Positions 34,359-42,802 are shown, numbered from the stretch's first letter. The stretch: DNA of 64,000 nucleotides from an uncultured Oscillospiraceae bacterium (GCA_934590355.1 CAKTOX010000004.1:28373-92372), one strand, 5' to 3'. Program-made: numbers and translations. Notes: generated by a model not told the origin, from the letters alone.

Positions 34359-34387
34359 TTGACTCTCTGTTGCATTCATGTTATTCT
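34359..34387 (+). promoter_or_regulatory. Promoter of the acyl-CoA dehydrogenase/Etf operon
   Basis: TTGACT (34359-34364), 17-nt spacer, TATTCT (34382-34387). Predicted start near 34394, giving a leader of about 140 nt. Confidence 0.7.
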
Positions 34388-34445
34388 TTTCACAGTTAAA
34401 GCAGTAATTCAACTCAAACAAGATCTTGTTCCACAGGCACAGTTT

Positions 34446-34488
34446 GCAACAGTTTTGCGTGTGTAACAGTGTCCATTATAACTGTTGC
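34446..34488 (+). promoter_or_regulatory. Inverted repeat, possible operator or leader stem
   Basis: GCAACAGTT (34446-34454) is repeated inverted as AACTGTTGC (34480-34488) with 25 bp between. A third partial copy, GTAACAGTG, lies in the spacer. It is downstream of the promoter, so it could be a roadblock operator for the adjacent regulator or an RNA stem. Confidence 0.5.
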
Positions 34489-34532
34489 GCAACACTTAGT
34501 CAACAGAATAATTTAGAAAAGGAGCCGAAAAA

Positions 34533-35666
34533 ATGTTTAAGTTTACCGAAGAGCAGATCATGGTTCGTGACATGGTCAGAGAGTTTACCAAAAACGAGGT
34601 CGAGCCTCTCGACAAGTGGATGGATGAAAACGGTTTCAGCTGGGACGTTCACAAGAAGCTGTGTGAGGCGGGTCTTATGGGTATCCACCTCCCCGAGCAG
34701 TACGGCGGCGGCGGCGGTGACGCGGTTATGAGCGAAATCGTCATTAACGAGATCGCAAAGGGCAGCGCATCTGTTGCACTGTTTCTCGACGCAAACTGGC
34801 TCGCAGCCGATATGATCCTCGTTCACGGCAGTGAGGAGCAGAAGAATCACTACCTTCCCCTCGCGGCTGAGGGCAAGATCTTCGCATTCGGTCTGACCGA
34901 ATCCAACGCGGGCTCCGACGCCGCGTCCATCAAGTCCGTTGTAGCAAAGCAGCCCGACGGCAGCTACGTCCTCAACGGCGGCAAAGCATGGATCACAAAC
35001 TCCGGCGTTGCTGACTACTACCTCATCATGGCAAAGACCGATCCCGCCGCAGGAAACCGCGGAATCTCCGTTTTCATCGTCCCCAAGGACGCAGAGGGTC
35101 TGACAGTCGGCAAGTTTGAGCACAAAATGGGTATGTGCGGCAGCGCTACCTGTGAGCTGAGCTTTGACAACATTAAGCTGCCCGCAGAGGCTCTCGTCGG
35201 CAAGGAGGGCGCAGGCTTCAAGATCGCAATGATGGCTCTTGACGGTGCGCGCATCTCGATAGGCGCAATTGCCTCCGGTCTTTCGCAGCACGCAATGGAG
35301 ATCGCCAAGAATTACGCCAACGAGCGCACGACCTTCGGCAAGCCTATCGCAAAGTACCAGGGTGTTGCATTTAAGTTTGCAGACATGGCGGCAAAGATCC
35401 GCGCAATGGACCTCATGATCTGGGATACCGCTCAGATGAAAACTAACGGCGAGCGTCATACCGTTGAAGCGGCAGAGCTTAAGCTCCTGAGCGCAAGATG
35501 GGCGTGCGAGATCTGCGATGAGTGCATCCAAGTCCTCGGCGGCAACGGCTACAGCCGCGAATTCCACGTTGAGCGCTTCTACCGCGACGCAAAGCTTCTT
35601 GAGATCGGCGAAGGCACGAGCGAGATCCTGCGTATGCTCATAAGCGGCACGGTCCTTGCGCAGTAA
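34533..35666 (+). CDS. Acyl-CoA dehydrogenase (second), Etf-linked
   Basis: A 377-residue acyl-CoA dehydrogenase, first in an operon with etfB, etfA and a CoA-transferase. FGLTESNAGSDAASIKS, YVLNGGKAWITNSGVAD and the catalytic Glu in EIGEGTSEILR (near 359) are present. Strong SD AAGGAG 8 nt before the ATG. With Etf next to it, it may work as an enoyl-CoA reductase like CaiA or as a butyryl-CoA-type dehydrogenase. The CaiB-like partner favours the former (inference). Codon use looks highly optimised, suggesting high expression. Confidence 0.92.
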   Translation: MFKFTEEQIMVRDMVREFTKNEVEPLDKWMDENGFSWDVHKKLCEAGLMGIHLPEQYGGGGGDAVMSEIVINEIAKGSASVALFLDANWLAADMILVHGSEEQKNHYLPLAAEGKIFAFGLTESNAGSDAASIKSVVAKQPDGSYVLNGGKAWITNSGVADYYLIMAKTDPAAGNRGISVFIVPKDAEGLTVGKFEHKMGMCGSATCELSFDNIKLPAEALVGKEGAGFKIAMMALDGARISIGAIASGLSQHAMEIAKNYANERTTFGKPIAKYQGVAFKFADMAAKIRAMDLMIWDTAQMKTNGERHTVEAAELKLLSARWACEICDECIQVLGGNGYSREFHVERFYRDAKLLEIGEGTSEILRMLISGTVLAQ

Positions 35667-35690
35667 TAAACGAATTCGGAGAGATGGAAT

Positions 35691-36476
35691 ATGAAAATTT
35701 TGGTTTTTGTTAAGCAGGTTCCCGATACGGACGACGTTAAGCTCGATCCCGAGACCGGCAACCTCAAGCGCGAGGGCGTGCAAAGCATGATAAACCCCCT
35801 CGACGCAAACGCGATCGAGGCCGCGGTGCAGCTCAAGGAAAAGTACGGTGCTACGGTCACGGCGGTCAGCATGGGGCCCCCGCAGGCGGAGGATATGCTC
35901 AAAAAGGCTCTTGCTCTGGGCTGCGATGAAGCATATCTGTTGTCAGACCGCGCATTCGGCGGCGCCGATACACTTGCGACTGCTTACACTTTGGCAAAGG
36001 CGGCCGAGAAGATCGGAGGCTATGACCTGCTGCTGTTCGGACGCCACGCAGTTGACGGTGATACGGCGCAGACCGGCCCCGCGACCGCGGCATACCTCGG
36101 CGTTCCGCAGATCACCCTCGCAAGCAGCATTGATATTCAGGACGGCTGGGTCGTGTGCGACCGCACTCTTGAGGACTGCACCCAGCGCGTCAGGGCAAAG
36201 CTCCCCGCACTCGTTACCGTGTGCGCAGAGATAAACAGCCCGAGATATGCAACGCCGCTTAATATCATGAAGGCGCTCAAAAAGCCGCGCACCGTATGGA
36301 ACGCGCAGGAGCTTGACGCCGACACCGCGTGCACCGGTATCCCCGGCTCGCCGTCCTCGACCAAGAAGGTATTCGAGCCGCCCAAGCGCAACACCGACAC
36401 GAGCTATTTCACCGGAACAGCGGAGGAAATGGCCGTCCAATTCGTAGACATGCTCGCAAACGAGCATCTTATCTGA
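35691..36476 (+). CDS. etfB: Electron transfer flavoprotein beta subunit
   Basis: EtfB binds the AMP or second FAD and pairs with EtfA to move electrons to or from the acyl-CoA dehydrogenase. The start MKILVFVKQVPDTDDVKLD, the DANAIEAAVQLKE stretch and the family signature near RHAVDGDTAQTGPATAAYLG are clear. 261 residues. SD GGAGAG. It lies 24 nt after the dehydrogenase gene and 12 nt before etfA. I cannot tell from this alone whether the Etf is bifurcating. Confidence 0.94.
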   Translation: MKILVFVKQVPDTDDVKLDPETGNLKREGVQSMINPLDANAIEAAVQLKEKYGATVTAVSMGPPQAEDMLKKALALGCDEAYLLSDRAFGGADTLATAYTLAKAAEKIGGYDLLLFGRHAVDGDTAQTGPATAAYLGVPQITLASSIDIQDGWVVCDRTLEDCTQRVRAKLPALVTVCAEINSPRYATPLNIMKALKKPRTVWNAQELDADTACTGIPGSPSSTKKVFEPPKRNTDTSYFTGTAEEMAVQFVDMLANEHLI

Positions 36477-36488
36477 GGAGGTGCTGAA

Positions 36489-37484
36489 ATGGCAAAGGAA
36501 GATTACAAAGGCATATGGATTTTTGCCGAGCAGCAGAACGGGAAACTCAACCCTGTTTCTCTCGAACTCCTCGCAAAGGCTCAGGAGCTTAAAGCCCACA
36601 ACGGTGAAGAGATCGCCGCAGTGCTTCTCGGAAACGGTGTGAGTGCACTTGCTCCGACTCTTATTGCGCACGGTGCGGACAAGGTCATCATCGCAGAGGA
36701 CAATGCTCTTGAAAGCTACAGTGCCCGCCCCTATCAGCAGGCAATGACTCAGCTGGCCGAAAAGTACAAGCCGTCTATCATCTTATACGGTGCCACGAGC
36801 CTCGGACGCGATTTAGCACCGCGCGTGATGGTTTCGCTCAAGACCGGTCTTACTGCGGACGCCATCGACCTCGGCTACGACGAGGACGACGTGTTCTATC
36901 AGACGACTCCCGCATACGGCGGCAGCATCCTTGCGCATATTGTTATTCTCGAGTGCCGTCCGCAAATGGCAACCGTTCGTCCCAAGATGTTTACGCCTCT
37001 TGAGGCCGACGACAGCCGTACGGGTGAAATTATCACCGAAGCTGTGAGCATAGAGCCCGAGGACGGCTATGAAGTCCTGAGCGTTGAGAAAAAGGTCAGC
37101 GACCGCGAGCCCATCGACAAGGCTGCCTTGCTCGTCTGCGGCGGACGCGGCATAAAGGACGAGAAGGATCTTGATATGCTGCGTGAGCTGGCACAGCTTC
37201 TCGGCGGTCAGGTCGCAGCCTCTCGCCCCCTCGTGGATAACGGCTGGCTATCGCATGACGATCAGATCGGTCAGTCCGGTGCGACCGTTAAGCCCGACTA
37301 TATCATCAATATCGCTATCTCGGGCTCTGTCCAGTATCAGGTCGGTATGCAAAACTCCAAGTGCATAATCAGCATTAACCATACCTCCGGCGTCCCCATC
37401 TTCGATATTTCCCACTATGGTGCAATTATCGACTACCGCACCATCGTTCCGGCAATAATCGAAGAGCTTAAGAAAAGAAAATAG
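36489..37484 (+). CDS. etfA: Electron transfer flavoprotein alpha subunit
   Basis: EtfA carries the FAD domain of the heterodimer. The N-terminal domain (WIFAEQQNGKLNPVSLELL, ILYGATSLGRDLAPRV) is followed by the C-terminal FAD domain with VCGGRGIKDEKDLDML, QIGQSGATVKPDYIINIAIS and GVPIFDISHYGAIID. 331 residues, no N-terminal ferredoxin domain. GAGGAGGTG lies at the etfB end and serves as SD. Confidence 0.94.
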   Translation: MAKEDYKGIWIFAEQQNGKLNPVSLELLAKAQELKAHNGEEIAAVLLGNGVSALAPTLIAHGADKVIIAEDNALESYSARPYQQAMTQLAEKYKPSIILYGATSLGRDLAPRVMVSLKTGLTADAIDLGYDEDDVFYQTTPAYGGSILAHIVILECRPQMATVRPKMFTPLEADDSRTGEIITEAVSIEPEDGYEVLSVEKKVSDREPIDKAALLVCGGRGIKDEKDLDMLRELAQLLGGQVAASRPLVDNGWLSHDDQIGQSGATVKPDYIINIAISGSVQYQVGMQNSKCIISINHTSGVPIFDISHYGAIIDYRTIVPAIIEELKKRK

Positions 37485-37522
37485 TCATTCATAACAACAT
37501 TTTTAAAAAGGAGCAATTTAAA

Positions 37523-38779
37523 ATGAGCGAACGTAAATCTCTTATCCCCCAGTACGGTCCTTTTGCAGGAATGCGCATAATCGATACAGGTTCTCTTATT
37601 GCTATGCCCTTTGCAGCGACCCTGCTTGCCGATTTCGGCGCAGAGGTCATACACATAGAGCGTCCGGGCGTAGGCGATACACTCAGAGTGCTCGCCCCCT
37701 TTGCTCAGGAGGACGGCAAGACCGTCAGCACCTCTTGGGCTCAGGACGGCCGCAACAAGCTCTCCCTCTCGCTTGAGCTCAACCTCAAGCACCCCGAGGT
37801 AAAAGAGCTGTTCTTCGGTCTTATCAAGGAAGCCGACGTGTTCATGGAGAACATGGTATGGCTCGAAAAGCTCGGTATCCGCGACGAGGAGCTGCTTGAA
37901 GTCAATCCCAAGCTCATAATCGCCCACATAAGCGGCTACGGCAACCCCGCATTCGGCGGTCTGCCCGAGTATTGCGACAGAGCCTCTTACGATATGATCG
38001 GTCAGGCATTCTCCGGCTGGATGGGGCTCAACGGCGAAAAAGGCGGCGAGCCTGTCGTCGGCAAGCCCTGGCTCAATGACTTCACCTCCGCATACGCCGC
38101 CGTGTTCGGCATCCTCGCAGCTTACGTTAATGTTCTCAAGACCGGCAAGGGTCAGGTCGTAGACGTTGCACAGTTCGAGGTACAGGCAAGCTACTGCTGT
38201 GATCTGTACACCAGCTACACCATGTCCGGCCGCGAGAACACCCGCTCCGGCAACAAATCTGCCGCCTTCCAGCCCTATGGTCTGTTCAAATCCAAGGACG
38301 GCTATGACGTTGCTGTCGGCGCATTCGGCCCCGGCGTCTACAAGAGGGCAATTCAGGCACTCGGCTTTGATCTTGATTACTTCAACTACAAGGATTGCTC
38401 CTCCGGCTTGGAGGCCGTTGCTTCCGAAAAGGGCCGCGAGCTCGATGCAAAGGTCATCGAATGGTGCGCCGCACACACCGCACAGGAAATCGAGGACGCT
38501 ATGGCTAAGTTCAAGGTCCCCTGCAGCCGCGTAATGGGCGCAAAGGACTGTCTGGCCAATCCTCACTATCAGAGCCGCGGAGACTTCATCGAATACCGCG
38601 ACCAGACTCTCGACAAGGATATCACCGCGTTCGGCATTGTTCCCAAGCTGTCCGGCACTCCCGGTCAGGTATGGCGCGGCGCTCCGAGACTCGGTCAGGA
38701 TACCAACGATATCCTCAAGGGTATTTTGGGCTACGACGATACCAAGATAGCAGATCTCAAGGCCAAAGGTCTTATCTGA
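37523..38779 (+). CDS. Class III CoA-transferase, CaiB-like
   Basis: A CaiB/BaiF-family CoA-transferase of 418 residues. It most resembles L-carnitine/gamma-butyrobetaine CoA-transferase CaiB: NPKLIIAHISGYGNPAFG, YDMIGQAFSGWMGLNG, and the C-terminal PGQVWRGAPRLGQDTNDIL. The catalytic Asp is expected in PWLNDFTSAYA near residue 185. Last gene of the operon, SD AAGGAG. It would activate the organic acid as its CoA ester so that the dehydrogenase/Etf can reduce it. No hydratase (caiD), ligase (caiC) or transporter (caiT) is nearby, so the substrate is unproven; other betaine-like or aromatic acids are possible. Confidence 0.85.
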   Translation: MSERKSLIPQYGPFAGMRIIDTGSLIAMPFAATLLADFGAEVIHIERPGVGDTLRVLAPFAQEDGKTVSTSWAQDGRNKLSLSLELNLKHPEVKELFFGLIKEADVFMENMVWLEKLGIRDEELLEVNPKLIIAHISGYGNPAFGGLPEYCDRASYDMIGQAFSGWMGLNGEKGGEPVVGKPWLNDFTSAYAAVFGILAAYVNVLKTGKGQVVDVAQFEVQASYCCDLYTSYTMSGRENTRSGNKSAAFQPYGLFKSKDGYDVAVGAFGPGVYKRAIQALGFDLDYFNYKDCSSGLEAVASEKGRELDAKVIEWCAAHTAQEIEDAMAKFKVPCSRVMGAKDCLANPHYQSRGDFIEYRDQTLDKDITAFGIVPKLSGTPGQVWRGAPRLGQDTNDILKGILGYDDTKIADLKAKGLI

Positions 38780-38812
38780 TACATCCCCCTTCCTTTCTTC
38801 CCCCCCATATGT

Positions 38813-38848
38813 CCGGGAGCTCGGTTTACAGATGCACCGAGCTTCCGG
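38813..38848 (+). repeat. Hairpin in the 3' region of the acyl-CoA operon
   Basis: CCGGGAGCTCGG pairs with CCGAGCTTCCGG (one G-U) around a 12-nt loop. No U-tract follows. It lies 34 nt after the CoA-transferase stop and may protect the transcript's 3' end. Confidence 0.5.
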
Positions 38849-38889
38849 AGAAATAACCGTCATTACTTCTCCTTCCCATTTCCATAAAA

Positions 38890-38926
38890 AATATCCTGAG
38901 CCCCGTCTGGGGTTCAGGATATTTTC
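38890..38926. terminator. Bidirectional terminator
   Basis: AATATCCTGAGCCCC and GGGGTTCAGGATATT form a near-perfect 15-bp stem with a 4-nt loop, flanked by AAAAA on the left and TTTTC on the right. It separates the rightward acyl-CoA operon from the leftward coaD group. Confidence 0.85.
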
Positions 38927-38942
38927 AGTTATACTGTTTATA

Positions 38943-39467
38943 TCACTCGGTATCGGTATCCGCTTCGGACTCCGGCTGAGCAGGCGCCTTATTGGGCACG
39001 GCGCCGGCAAGACTGCGGAAGCTAGCACGGGACTGGTTGATTGATTTGAGTGCGCTGCCGACGGTCTCCTCAGTGCGGCGTAGTATCTCATCGACATACT
39101 CATTTGCAACACGTCTGAGCTCCTTGGACTTATACTCGGCATCGGCGACAAGCTTAGCGCTCTGAGCCTTTGCAACGCGCACGACCTCCTGCTCCTCTAT
39201 CATTGCTCTCGCTTTATCCTCGGCGTTTTTGCGGATGGACTCAGCCTCGCGCTTTGCGTTTCCGATAAACTCATCGCGTGCGGACACAAGGCGCTTTGCC
39301 TCGGCAAGCTCTACGGGTATGCGTGTCTTGATCTCATTGAGAAGCTCGAGGACGTTTTCGCGCTCGACGATGCACTTATCCTGTCCGAGCGGCACGCCCC
39401 ATGCTTCGGATACCATGGTATATAAATTCTCGATAAGCTCCATTACTTCTACATTGTTGTCACTCAT
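38943..39467 (-). CDS. Coiled-coil protein of unknown function
   Basis: A 174-residue protein with a small N-terminal helical region (MSDNNVEVMELIENLYTMVS), then a long alpha-helical, charged stretch (about residues 50-140) resembling DivIVA or ATP synthase b-type coiled coils (EAKRLVSARDEFIGNAKREA, KAQSAKLVADAEYKSKELRR). The tail is proline- and acid-rich and looks disordered. No membrane segment or signal peptide. It follows coaD with its SD (GGAGGAAG) inside the coaD end. A scaffold role in envelope or division is possible but not shown. Confidence 0.7.
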   Translation of the reverse strand: MSDNNVEVMELIENLYTMVSEAWGVPLGQDKCIVERENVLELLNEIKTRIPVELAEAKRLVSARDEFIGNAKREAESIRKNAEDKARAMIEEQEVVRVAKAQSAKLVADAEYKSKELRRVANEYVDEILRRTEETVGSALKSINQSRASFRSLAGAVPNKAPAQPESEADTDTE

Positions 39468-39468
39468 A

Positions 39469-39960
39469 TTACTTCCTCCATAACTTTGCCTTTTCTTCTA
39501 CCGTATCAATGATCTCATACGGAATAAAATCCGTGAGATCTGCGCCGTATGACGCCATCTCGCGCGCAACCGAGGAGCTGAGAAAAGTGTATTTTTCACT
39601 TGCCGTGAGGAACATGGTTTCAAGCGAGGGATTTATCTTTTTGTTTATAAGATCCATCTGGAACTCGTATTCGTAATCGGAAACTGCTCTTATTCCCTTG
39701 ACCACTACCGCTTTGTCATATTTTTTCGCATATTCCGCAAGCAGTCCGTCCCACGTATCAACCTCGACATTGTGGAAGCGCTCAACGACCTTGCGCACCA
39801 TCTCGACGCGCTCGTTCACGGTAAACATCGGGTTGGTTTTCGTAGAATTAAACATTATGCAGACAATGACCTTATCAAATATCTGCGCCGATCGTCTGAT
39901 TATGTTCAGATGCCCGAGAGTTATGGGATCGAAGCTGCCGGGGCATATCGCAACGCTCAT
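39469..39960 (-). CDS. coaD: Phosphopantetheine adenylyltransferase
   Basis: CoaD adenylylates 4'-phosphopantetheine, the penultimate step to coenzyme A. PGSFDPITLGHLNIIRRSA (residues 8-26) and the ISSTxxR-like FLSSSVAREMA motif are present. 163 residues, standard. It follows rsmD by 6 nt. Coenzyme A supply is relevant to the acyl-CoA module next door but the genes face away from each other. Confidence 0.96.
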   Translation of the reverse strand: MSVAICPGSFDPITLGHLNIIRRSAQIFDKVIVCIMFNSTKTNPMFTVNERVEMVRKVVERFHNVEVDTWDGLLAEYAKKYDKAVVVKGIRAVSDYEYEFQMDLINKKINPSLETMFLTASEKYTFLSSSVAREMASYGADLTDFIPYEIIDTVEEKAKLWRK

Positions 39961-39966
39961 GTTGAT

Positions 39967-40500
39967 TTACTCCCTGTTGTAAGTTGTCAATTTAACTTTG
40001 CCGTAATTATATTCCTTACACTTAAAGTAGGGCATATTCATGTCCGGCATGGGCTTTTCGCGCCCACTTTCGCACATAATTATACCACCTTCCGTCAATA
40101 TGTCAACGGAATTGATGATTTCCAGGGCTTTATCGACGAGATTTGTTGCATACGGGGGGTCTATGAGAATGACGTCGAATTTTTCGCCGCGTCCGAGAAA
40201 GGCGATAGAGTCGCTCTGCACTACTCTCGCTTCAAAGCCACATCTTTTGAGATTATCCTTAACTATTGTGACCGCTTCCCTGCTTTGATCGACAAACGTG
40301 ACCTCCGCAGCGCCGCGGCTTAGGCATTCGATACCGAGCTGACCGGTGCCGGCAAAAAGGTCGAGCACCCGCCTGCCCTCGATGTCAAACTGAATTATGT
40401 TGAAAAGCGACTCCTTGACCATATCGGTCGTGGGGCGAATATCGTAATTATCCGGTTCTCTGAGCTTTTTGCCGCGCTTTGTTCCGCTTATTACTCTCAT
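39967..40500 (-). CDS. rsmD: 16S rRNA (guanine(966)-N2)-methyltransferase
   Basis: RsmD methylates G966 of 16S rRNA. The start at 40500 (MRVISGTKRGKKLREP) matches the family and overlaps the uvrC stop; an ATG 23 codons upstream lies inside uvrC. SAM site LDLFAGTGQLGIECLSRGA and the catalytic ILIDPPY are visible. 177 residues. Confidence 0.95.
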   Translation of the reverse strand: MRVISGTKRGKKLREPDNYDIRPTTDMVKESLFNIIQFDIEGRRVLDLFAGTGQLGIECLSRGAAEVTFVDQSREAVTIVKDNLKRCGFEARVVQSDSIAFLGRGEKFDVILIDPPYATNLVDKALEIINSVDILTEGGIIMCESGREKPMPDMNMPYFKCKEYNYGKVKLTTYNRE

Positions 40501-42320
40501 TGTTTTTCCTCTTTTGCATGATAAAAATCGTACACCGACCTTGCGGTGTTTTTGGGTACAGCCTCGCATAGCTGCTCATAGCTCGCGCTTTTTATTGCCT
40601 TGAGCGTCTTGAAATGCCGCAGAAGCTCGTTTTTACGCACGCTGCCCACTCCGGGTATGCCGCTGAGCTCCGAGCCGAAGCTCTCGTTTCGCAGCGAGCG
40701 CTGATATTCAATGGCAAAGCGGTGCGTCTCCTCCTGAATATTGCCAATGAGCGAAAACACCGCCGGATTTGCGTTAATGCATATTTCCCTGCCCTCGGAG
40801 GTCACGAGAGCGCGGGTGCGGTGGCGGTCGTCCTTGACCATGCCGAAAACGGGCACCTGCGTAAGTCCGAGCCCGCGCAGAGCGCTTTCCGCCGCTGCCG
40901 CGTGAGTAGTTCCGCCGTCTATGAGAAGAAGCTGCGGAGCGTTTTCAAAGCCCTCGTCGCCTGCTTTAAGATGGGCAAAGCGCCTGTAAACCGCTTGGGT
41001 CATGCTGGCGTAGTCGTCGCGTATATTGAGCTCCTTGATGCGGAACTTTCGGTAATCCTTTTTATACGGCTTGCCGTCCTTATGCACGGTCATCGCCGCA
41101 ACGATGCCGCTGTCACCGAGGTTAGATACGTCAAATGCCTCGATACGCGCAGGGTACTCGGGAAGCTCAAGCGCCGACTGAAGCCACGAAAGCGTCTTTG
41201 TGCGCCGCTGCTGCGCCGTGGTGGAGCGAAGTATTTCCTCGGCAGCATTCATTTCCGCGCGCTCAACGAGCTTGAGACGCTCTCCGCGCTGCGGTATCTC
41301 GATCGTCACCTTCCTGCCGGCAGACTGCGCAAACAGCTCTCTGAGCGCGTCGCCGTCCTCGGGCTCTTCACGCAGAAGTATGCTCTTTGGTAAAACGCCG
41401 CGGGCTGCATAATACTGCCGCATATACGCCGATATGGCCTCGGCGTCACTCTCAATCGGCTCCGGCATAAGCTCAAAGTCCTTGCCCGTGAGCGAGCCGT
41501 CATTAAAATGCAGAACAACGAAGCAGCTTTTTGCTCCGCGTCTGAAGCCGATGGCATCGGTATCCGAAAATGCCGTGGCAATGACTCTCTGACGATTTGA
41601 AACGCTCTGCACCGCGCGTATCCTGTCGCGCAGCTCGGCCGCCGCTTCAAATTGCAGCTCGTCCGCAGCCTTGAGCATTTTTTCATTCAGCTCATCGAGA
41701 AGCTCGCGTGTGTGTCCGTCGAGGATAAGGCACATTTGCTCCACGGCGAGGCGATATTCCTCCTGTGTGAGCTCTCCCGTGCACCAGCCTCGGCAATTAC
41801 CCATGTGATAATTAAGGCATGGCCTTCCGCTCCCGATGTCGCGCGGAAAGCGCCTTGAGCAGGTGTTAAGCCCCACCGCCTTTGATGCTGCCGATATGAT
41901 CTCATGCGTAACGTTTCGCCCGCCAAACGGCCCGTAATACGCTGCGCCGTCTTTTTTTGCAGTATTCGTAACTGTAAAGCGCGGATACGGGGCTTTTTTG
42001 TCCACTCTGATAAACGGATAGCCTTTATCGTCCTTTAGAAGAATATTATAATGTGGCTGATGCTGCTTTATGAGCGAGTTTTCAAGGACAAGCGACTCGA
42101 ATTCGGAGTTTACGACGATTACATTAAAGTCGTGCACCTTTTCGACCATTGCTTCTACCTTGGGAAGGTGCGAGCCGCGAAAATAACTTGTGACGCGGTT
42201 TTTAAGCTTTTTGGCCTTTCCGACATAAATTACCTGTCCTGCCTCGTCAAGCATGATATACACTCCGGGCAGGAGCGGCAGTTTATTCGCTTTTTCAAGC
42301 AGTTTTTCTCGCATAATCAT
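40497..42320 (-). CDS. uvrC: Excinuclease ABC subunit C
   Basis: UvrC makes both incisions in nucleotide excision repair. An N-terminal GIY-YIG domain (LPGVYIMLDEAGQVIYVGKA), a UVR motif (AADELQFEAAAELRDRIRAV), an RNase H-like 5' nuclease domain (AFDVSNLGDSGIVAAMTVH, LLIDGG) and a terminal helix-hairpin-helix (IPGVGSVRKNELLRHF) are present. The start is uncertain: ATG 42320 or 42314 fit the family better than 42401, but the SD is weak. About 607 residues. Confidence 0.94.
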   Translation of the reverse strand: MIMREKLLEKANKLPLLPGVYIMLDEAGQVIYVGKAKKLKNRVTSYFRGSHLPKVEAMVEKVHDFNVIVVNSEFESLVLENSLIKQHQPHYNILLKDDKGYPFIRVDKKAPYPRFTVTNTAKKDGAAYYGPFGGRNVTHEIISAASKAVGLNTCSRRFPRDIGSGRPCLNYHMGNCRGWCTGELTQEEYRLAVEQMCLILDGHTRELLDELNEKMLKAADELQFEAAAELRDRIRAVQSVSNRQRVIATAFSDTDAIGFRRGAKSCFVVLHFNDGSLTGKDFELMPEPIESDAEAISAYMRQYYAARGVLPKSILLREEPEDGDALRELFAQSAGRKVTIEIPQRGERLKLVERAEMNAAEEILRSTTAQQRRTKTLSWLQSALELPEYPARIEAFDVSNLGDSGIVAAMTVHKDGKPYKKDYRKFRIKELNIRDDYASMTQAVYRRFAHLKAGDEGFENAPQLLLIDGGTTHAAAAESALRGLGLTQVPVFGMVKDDRHRTRALVTSEGREICINANPAVFSLIGNIQEETHRFAIEYQRSLRNESFGSELSGIPGVGSVRKNELLRHFKTLKAIKSASYEQLCEAVPKNTARSVYDFYHAKEEKQ

Positions 42321-42382
42321 TTTCACCGTTTTAAGCTTACCGCAAATTATGAGCGCATCAGTGCAGCTTATAAATAGCGAAT

Positions 42383-42407
42383 AAGGGCGTGCTTTCAACA
42401 CGCCCTT
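42383..42407 (-). terminator. Possible terminator after the HPr gene
   Basis: AAGGGCGTG and CACGCCCTT form a 9-bp stem with a 7-nt loop, 18 nt after the HPr stop, with only a short U stretch (TTATT). Confidence 0.4.
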
Positions 42408-42424
42408 AGTTCCTTTTGTTAAAA

Positions 42425-42688
42425 TTACTCGGTAAAATCGGAAGCGATAAGCTCTGCGAGCGTATCGATTGCCGTCGCCTCGTCAGCGCCGTCGGCAATA
42501 AGATTGACTGCGGTGCCTTTGACGATGCCCAGAGAGAGAACGCCGAGCAGGCTCTTGGCATTTACGCGCCTGTCTTCCTTCTCGATCCAGATGCTGCTCT
42601 TGAATTCGTTTGCTTTCTGAATGAAGAAAGTCGCAGGTCTGGCGTGGAGTCCTACCTGATTATTAATAACAACTTCTTTGGTTACCAT
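42425..42688 (-). CDS. ptsH: HPr-family phosphocarrier protein
   Basis: An 87-residue HPr-like protein of the sugar phosphotransferase system. The ATG at 42688 is used because GAGGAG lies 8 nt upstream and it gives the usual length; a GTG three codons earlier overlaps the SD. The phosphorylated His15 (GLHARPA) and the regulatory Ser46 (NAKSLLGVLSLG) are both in register, so it can act in transport and in catabolite control. No enzyme I gene is nearby. It could also be a Crh-like paralogue, but Crh lacks His15. Confidence 0.88.
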   Translation of the reverse strand: MVTKEVVINNQVGLHARPATFFIQKANEFKSSIWIEKEDRRVNAKSLLGVLSLGIVKGTAVNLIADGADEATAIDTLAELIASDFTE

Positions 42689-42717
42689 TCTCGCCACTCC
42701 TCTAAAAGATTATCACT

Positions 42718-42746
42718 ACTTTAGCAAATTATTTAAAAAAGGTCAA
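42718..42746 (-). promoter_or_regulatory. Promoter of the HPr gene
   Basis: On the minus strand TTGACC (42746-42741), 17-nt spacer, TAAAGT (42723-42718), about 30 nt before the start codon. Confidence 0.55.
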
Positions 42747-42802
42747 CTGATTTTGTCTATTTCGTAGTTTTACACATTATTCACATTTTTTCTTGTTTGC
42801 TT

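Larger units (their letters stand above)
34099..34532. other. 434-bp divergent regulatory region of the acyl-CoA module
   Basis: No gene is visible on either strand. It is AT-rich and holds a sigma-A promoter for the rightward operon (34359-34387), a 9-bp inverted repeat downstream of it (34446-34488) and the operon's SD (AAAAGGAG near 34520). I did not identify a clear leftward promoter. Confidence 0.6.

Noticed and set aside
34500..35783. 427-codon minus-strand frame opposite the second acyl-CoA dehydrogenase
   Set aside because: Antisense shadow in a strongly codon-biased gene.
37433..39175. 580-codon minus-strand frame opposite the CoA-transferase
   Set aside because: The plus strand has a CaiB-like protein with SD; the reverse frame overlaps a terminator and has no domains.
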